Shown here: positions 22,051 through 27,415 of the stretch, in pieces
Layout: each line of letters starts with the position of its first letter
How positions within the stretch are numbered: the stretch's first letter is position 1
The notes under the pieces: generated by a model
The model's input: the letters and a program-made list of their open reading frames with translations, nothing else
The model's database searches: none
What the model was told of the DNA's origin: nothing
Translations under genes and position numbers: made by a program
Source of the DNA: Hofstenia miamia
Lineage: Eukaryota; Xenacoelomorpha; Acoela; Hofsteniidae
Reading direction: 5' to 3'
Length of the DNA stretch: 27,415 nt
Assembly: GCA_900660155.1 (NCBI GenBank)
Contig: CABFPE010000442.1
Span: forward strand, 557,525-584,939

Positions 22051-22158
22051 GTAAAAAAACTAACTAGAGTGCCAACTCATAAAAGCTGTGCACCTATAAT
22101 GATCCTGACAAATTTGGATAGCATAAATATGATAATGATAATGATTAACAGTGTAATG

Positions 22159-22440
22159 ATGAAAGCAACAATTGATACAGGAGCAGCAAATTTGATAATT
22201 TGATAATAGTGTGCAATGAAATTATGTTTCAAATGTGAAGACTTAAATAGCTGCAATAAATGGTTAATCAACAAATTGGGAGAATACATTGACAAGAAAG
22301 GAATGAAAAATTTGGTGCAAATGAGGATAGCTAACACAACATTCAAACAATCATTAGTGGTGGTGGACACACATAACAACCAAATTGATGATGATAATGT
22401 GACCAAAAATGTGACTGAGCATGTATCAGTTATTAAATGA
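22159..22440 (+). pseudogene. Retroelement aspartic protease fragment and tail
   Basis: MMKATIDTGAANLII contains the DTGA active-site motif (22174-22185) of pepsin-type retroviral proteases, followed within 30 bp by stop codons. A frame with MKLCFKCEDLNSC then runs into QIDDDNVTKNVTEHVSVIK at the start of the 3' LTR copy. The second half of the protease fold and all of pol are missing, so an internal deletion probably joined the protease to the end of pol. Confidence 0.6.
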
Positions 22441-22933
22441 AGGATTGGAAGTTGCTATATATTAGATTAGTTTATTACAGCCAAATATATTTCAGTAATT
22501 GCTATACATAATATTAACTACTCAGCTAGTAACATTTCAGTTTGCAAGAACATGAAACACTTTTAGAAATAGAGATTAAGTTGAGTTGTGTCATGTCTTG
22601 AGTATACACTGAGCTAGGATAGGGTACACATAAGTTATATCAATGAGCTGAGAAGTGGAACTCAACCAACTGGATCATATGTGAGCATGTGATACTGGAT
22701 GTGAAGATTGGCCTTGGGCAGATGCCCAGTTACCAACAATTAGAAGAGATGCTGCAAGGCTTTGTCACCTAAATAGTGTTCATAATAATGTCTATAAATT
22801 AAAATTAATGGAATTAAAGACATGGAAGTAAAGCAGTATAAAATTTTTACATCCCTACCTTTAAGTACATTGCTCTGGTTATAATGAAATAGGAAGGAGA
22901 AATGGATGACAATGCCTGGTAGAGGATGTTACA
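22380..22933 (+). repeat. 3' long terminal repeat
   Basis: Direct copy of the 5' LTR, ending GATGTTACA. The divergence between the two LTRs points to an old insertion. Confidence 0.8.
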
Positions 22934-22935
22934 TG

Positions 22936-25781
22936 ATATTAAAAACAATTGATCTCCAAAATTATTAAAGGTAAGCAACAATAGAAAACACTGCACTAAT
23001 GAATCACATGAGTGTCTTCATTAGCCATTACCATAGATCATTATCTTTGATCATCACACTTAATTGATTCTTCCTTTTATTTCAACTTCATCTCCATTCT
23101 TCTGTGGCAGTTAGTTTTACAAAGATCACTGCTGTGTGAGAAAAGGAAGTAAGGGGAGAACCTCATCACAGAGTTGTGGTTGTTGATGCATTTTGCCTTA
23201 ATCTTATCATCAGTTTAGTTGATACTACTCAACAACTTTATCATCAGACTACATTTTATTCTATTTATTTAACTGTGATCATGCCAATTATTACATAATG
23301 ACATTAGTTTATTGTACTTCATGATTGTAGTGATTTCTAATTTTGAAAACTCCATTATCAATTTTTTCTAGTAGGTTTGATGTCAATCTGATTTGATACA
23401 GAAAAACAATGATTTTTATATAGTCTCTCAAATATGGTCAATAACATTTTAAAAGCATCTTTCCTAACTCAATGAACAAGTGCTTACTAAATTACCTAAT
23501 TAAATATTTCAACAGTTTAAGTATTTAACAAAATGAACAGGATTTGAGTAAAAGATTCTAAAAATTTAATAACAAAATTAATTTCATTCTAACAAATTTA
23601 AGAGTATTTAGCTTATATTTCAAAAAAGATAAAGAATATAACCACTTATTCATTCATTAAATTTGCTGGGTATTCATTACAGGGCATTCAGTGAGAATGA
23701 GCACAGTTACATATAATGAATTTGGGCTAGCATTTCCAAATATTTTGCTAAGTTTGCAACATGCAAAAAAGCAGTGGTGATGCAAGTGAATAAAGACTCC
23801 TATAAAATTTAGCCTAAAGCAAAAGTTGAAATTTGTCTGCAACATCAATCATGATATTGGGAATTTGGTAAATCTATTATTAATACCAAACATCTGTAAT
23901 TTAATAAATAAATATGAAATAGGGTAACTAAAAACTTGATTCTAGATTGGATTGTAAAACAAAGACACAAGTGAGTAAAAAAATACTTGTACAAAATGTA
24001 AGTAAACAAAATATAAGTATCTGTTAAAGTACATATACAATATTTGTGTAACTTAGAATCAGCCAATGCCAATTACACAATGTTTAGAAAATAGTTAAAA
24101 GTAAACTATTTCATTTTCAAGCAGAAAAAGTATTAAGATTTAATTAGCTTAATTATTGATAAGAAATTTTACAGGCTTTATCAACCAACTTTCTGATACT
24201 TTTTCCTTACTTGTTTTTTTCCAAGTGATGCATCACAAATTTTGGCACCTCTGCTATGTTCACCAATCAGGTTCATCCTTTTCAAATTTCAAATATAAAT
24301 AACCTGTTTTGTAATTTGGTTTTAGCAAACAGGAAGCTTGTGCAGGACACAGCAAAACTCAGATTGTCACTGACTATTCATCAAACAGGTTAACAGATTA
24401 ATTTAATTTGTCACAATTATTATTTGAAGTAAATTAAACTTTACAAATAATTAGTATTTTTATCATTTTGAGGATGACATCACACTAGGCAACCTTCCCA
24501 TTGCTTGAAACATAAGACAAACTCATTTAAATCAAATTGCTGCATAGCTATACAATAATTATTGAATGTAATCAAGATAATCTGATTTTAGAATGATAAC
24601 TTTATGTAATAAAAATTACTATGTATTGATTATAATTTCATTTGTAGACACATCTTTGGTAGTTTTGAAGATCTACTTAAAATTTCACTGAATCAATATG
24701 GCAATATATATATATATTGCACAATAATTAAGATACACAAAAGTGGAAAATAAATTCAATTTTTCTTTACTTTGCATATTCAAATTGTTTCTGTTTCTAC
24801 TTGAATAATTAATATTTGATAATGCAGTAACATATAGCATACTTTTTAGTCTTGAAATGTATTATAGCCAAAGCATACATCAATGAAAAATCACATAAGA
24901 TGCTTCAAGGATACACACAATTCAAAAATCATTATAGAACTTGACATAGCTAATAAATCAAAAGTACTGTCTGGGCGAAATCTTAAGCAAATTTTTTAGT
25001 GAAGAAGATAATATGAAATTTCTAGGTAGATAAAGTTGGAACAACCTTCTTATAAGGGTAAATAAAAGCATACCACAAGTTGAGTTAATTTATTCCTTTA
25101 AGTAATTCTGAATGAGTACAAAGCACTACTTAAGACATTAAGAATAATATTCTAATTTGTAAACTGATTACATTATAGCAATATTATTGCCTATCAGTAT
25201 AAAATAGTTTCTAGGTAATGAAATTCTTAATTTCTATTGGTTAGATCAATTTCTCTCACTATCACTCAACAACTACATTAGGTTAAATTTTTGTGTGGGA
25301 ATTTTTATATGAGAAGCTTGTTTCTTGTTTCACATTTGCATGTACAAAATTCATTTATGCTATTGTATAGTAGTTCTATGTTAATTAAATATACAGGTAA
25401 TCATTCCATATTGAATACATGGTTGTGACTAAAAATTGAAATGTAATATCTACATTCAATTAATACATTTAAATAAAATAGATTTATATATCTTCTTAAT
25501 TAAATCTTTACACTCAAACTTGAATATAGTGTTGAAGTTGTTGAAAATTGATCATTTTCTTTCATTGACTCTTCATTTTGAAGTCATCTAAAAAAGTGAA
25601 CTGTTATCAAAAAACAATACTAAGTAAACTTACTGTAGCTCCTGAGCCTGATCAAGAGACTGTATTGAAATCTTATTTCAATTCTATTTTTGTAATTAAT
25701 TAAATATACTATAAGTCTTACAGATAAGGTGTTATGTACACAAAACATCTCACAAATATATTTAGCAGGGTTAAGTATAAT
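22936..25781. other. Gene-free AT-rich stretch (2.8 kb)
   Basis: No supported gene or RNA. It contains a perfect 20 bp palindrome at 24701-24720. The minus-strand frames at 23657-24072 and 25620-25874 look like chance; the last one overlaps the LTR-like copy B. Confidence 0.55.
24701..24720. repeat. Perfect 20 bp TA-rich palindrome
   Basis: GCAATATATATATATATTGC reads the same on both strands; it is a TA microsatellite with matching GCAA ends. Confidence 0.9.
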
Positions 25782-25992
25782 TGTAGAATCGTGGGCTGTA
25801 ATTGTACTAGTAACTAATTGACTCTGCAGAAGGTTTAACTTAGAAAACGACAGCCCCAATTCTGGGGAAAACAAGTAAAGAGAAAATAAACTAATATAAA
25901 CAATTGTAATTCATCCAAGTATTTGATACGATACTTTAGGTATTTCCAAGATGATCACTTAATGTGGCTTCCAGCTGCTGATTGTCTCGACA
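25782..25992 (-). repeat. Solo-LTR-like dispersed repeat, copy B
   Basis: On the minus strand it reads TGTCGAGACA...TTCTACA, with the TG...CA ends expected of an LTR. Homologous to copy A at 18618-18843. It lies about 50 bp downstream of the TGA-broken frame on the same strand, the position a 3' LTR would have. ACAAT occurs at both edges (overlapping the terminal bases), so any target duplication is ambiguous. Confidence 0.6.
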
Positions 25993-26039
25993 TTGTTGAT
26001 CCACATTAAGTCCCCAGCTGATTGGAAAAGAATTAACAC

Positions 26040-27053
26040 TCAGGGGTCAGTAGTTTGTATGATGTTGTGGATCTTTTTCAATTGCTCACTAACAGCGGCT
26101 CCCTTATTAAAGACATCGCAGATTGTTAATTTTCCATCTATAAAGACTCTCTCCCTATTGTCTCCGGCTAATAGCTTTCCACGTGCCAACTTGTATTCTT
26201 CTGATCTCACCATCTTATTCACTTCTGCCGCAGTGCTTACATAATTCATCTTGTCAGGTATGTGAGCTGAAATCTTTCTCTTGTTCTTCTTCACTCTCCA
26301 CTTGGGTTGAATTAACGGAGTTTCCACACAGGGGGGTGGGATACAGAGCAAATTTTCCTTTCAAATGTTGTCCTCCAAATCTGTGAATCCACACTTAGCT
26401 TGTAACCTAGCGGTGCCAATCATCATGGGATAATTTATTTGGGCGTGCTTGATAGTGTCCCAAAATCAAGTTCGCAATGCAGATTTGCGTAATTCTTCGA
26501 TTTGCTTATTCGATATCTTCAGTCGAGCAGTGGTGCATTCCACGTCCAAAGCTACTTGTCGCCCTGGAGATTGAAGAATGACCAACTCCTCTTTCAAAAA
26601 CATCTCTGTCATACACCATTTCATAATGCCCAGCACATCCTTTTCGTTGTTCTCCACTAGCACTCTCTTTTGAATTGACAGCTCTGCATCAAACTGAGAG
26701 GGATTGTGTTCTACCATGAGGATCCTTTCGTTCTCAGTAATGGACCATTTAGGCGTAGGCTGGGGCGATCCTCCAAACTTCTCTAAGTTCACTTTTTCAA
26801 TTAGATCCCTTATCTGTGGTGATAACTGCACTGCCAATGTCACCAGCAGTTCCTCTTCTTGATAGAATTGTTCAGGGGTTTTCATGACCTGCTCGAAGAT
26901 AGTTATCGGGATTATTTTTCCCTCTTTCTTGACCTGTATTGCGGATTCCGCAAATTGTCCGTAACCGCACTCTGGATAGGAAATTTGATGTCAATCAAAA
27001 AATCGTTCATTCTTCTCAATTACTTCTCTAGTTTTGATTAGATCCAAAAACAT
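26040..27053 (-). pseudogene. Unknown 338-codon frame interrupted by three TGA codons
   Basis: It starts at ATG 27053 (MFLDLIKTREVIEKNERFFD), seven codons after an in-frame TAA. It runs to TGA at 26042-26040 with only three internal stops, all TGA: 26993-26991, 26468-26466 and 26363-26361. The protein sense is strong: a charged, helix-rich middle (EEELLVTLAVQLSPQIRDLI; KWCMTEMFLKEELVILQSPG), an FWDTIKHAQINYPMMIGTAR block and a basic stretch PKWRVKKNKRK, then a charged C-terminal part. Composition is richer in GC than the surroundings. I see no zinc knuckle, DTG, RT or other motif and do not recognise the family. Its place just before an LTR-like repeat suggests a mobile-element or endogenous viral gene. 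CGA to TGA decay or UGA decoding could each explain the stops; decay is likelier. Confidence 0.55.
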
Positions 27054-27415
27054 TGTTGTAGAGCTGGGTTTTTAGTGCTTAAGTCTTTATTTTCAGAAGA
27101 AAAAATGTTCAGAATAAAAAATGGCAAACTTCCCCACATATACTTTTTCATTCATACACTTTTTCATTGTTTCGCAAAAGATAATGATGTCTGACGGATA
27201 CTAATAGAAATGGTTACTAATAGAAATGATCTACATCTTCCCAGTCGTACTGCTGCATAATATTTTTCTGGCTTGTTATTTTTCATAATGGTTTTACATG
27301 GTGATAATGGCGGCACGCATTTGTGTAGAAGCCAATTCTTGACCTTCCATGTTAATGGAGATATAGCAACCTCATGAACCGCTGTCTTTGTCATTGATTT
27401 ACGTTTGCTTTGATC
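27054..27415 (-). other. Stretch upstream of the TGA-broken frame
   Basis: A minus-strand frame at 27394-27164 (76 codons, starting MTKTAVHEVAIS) may be coding remains of the same element, since its codon content is less AT-biased than the surrounding sequence. No family is recognised. A 16 bp tandem duplication of TACTAATAGAAATG lies at 27199-27230. Confidence 0.35.

Larger units (their letters stand above)
19613..22935 (+). mobile_element. LTR retrotransposon relic, internally deleted (gag plus protease start, no RT/IN)
   Basis: Direct repeats of about 550 bp (19613-20163 and 22380-22933) bound an internal part of 2.2 kb. A TGG primer-binding site follows the left repeat directly. The internal part has a coiled-coil gag, a capsid-like segment, a zinc knuckle and a DTGA protease motif, in the usual gag-protease order, but no reverse transcriptase, RNase H or integrase. 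At least nine in-frame stops in gag show it is dead. The order and PBS suggest a Ty3/gypsy-type element (inference). The outer edge is ambiguous and I found no target-site duplication. Confidence 0.8.

Noticed and set aside
27164..27394. KYYAAVRLGR in a minus-strand frame, reminiscent of the RNase H1 hybrid-binding domain
   Set aside because: Only a few residues resemble the motif, the rest of the domain (the GIY and W..C region) is absent, and the frame ends shortly after.
1..27415. tRNA, rRNA, CRISPR array, or bacterial operon structure
   Set aside because: No cloverleaf with A/B box sequence, no ribosomal segment, no spaced short direct repeats with spacers and no bacterial gene order were seen; the window is eukaryotic.

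Overview
This is an AT-rich piece of a eukaryotic, almost certainly invertebrate animal, nuclear genome. The evidence is a spliced minus-strand gene with a recognisable PDZ domain and consensus GT/AG introns, decayed DNA transposons and an LTR retrotransposon, long gene-poor AT-rich stretches, and a single assembly N at 17051. I cannot name the species. Most short open frames in the window are chance frames in AT-rich DNA.

Region 1 (1-8307, minus strand): one host gene of six coding exons, reconstructed by hand with every splice phase matching. It encodes a 377-residue protein with an N-terminal PDZ domain of the PDLIM/Shroom/synaptopodin-like type and a long Ser/Pro-rich low-complexity tail. 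One coding exon is only 36 nt. The 4.8 kb intron holds a 414 bp MITE-like element (3405-3818) and one half of a diverged dispersed repeat pair.

Region 2 (8308-11558): gene-free AT-rich DNA with a TA microsatellite and the second member of the dispersed repeat pair.

Region 3 (11559-14728): a complete but coding-dead Mutator-like (MULE) DNA transposon. It has 165-169 bp terminal inverted repeats, a perfect 9 bp target-site duplication, a broken transposase frame and a broken Ulp1/SENP-type (C48) cysteine protease frame that still shows His, Asp, Gln and Cys in order. A motif TTTTAGACA recurs at about 20 bp steps in its ends.

Region 4 (14729-18134): CAAGTT-rich diverged repeats, then a 1084 bp tandem direct duplication with one seen difference and an N at the junction, which may be an assembly artefact.

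Region 5 (18618-22935): a solo-LTR-like repeat, then a 3.3 kb LTR retrotransposon relic with a primer-binding site, a gag-like coiled coil, a capsid-like frame, a zinc knuckle and an aspartic protease start, but no reverse transcriptase or integrase.

Region 6 (22936-27415): gene-poor DNA, a second copy of the solo-LTR-like repeat, and on the minus strand a 338-codon reading frame of unknown family (27053-26040) interrupted only by three TGA codons. That frame is the least explained coding signal here. It may be an old mobile-element or viral gene decayed by CpG loss, or a UGA-reading gene.
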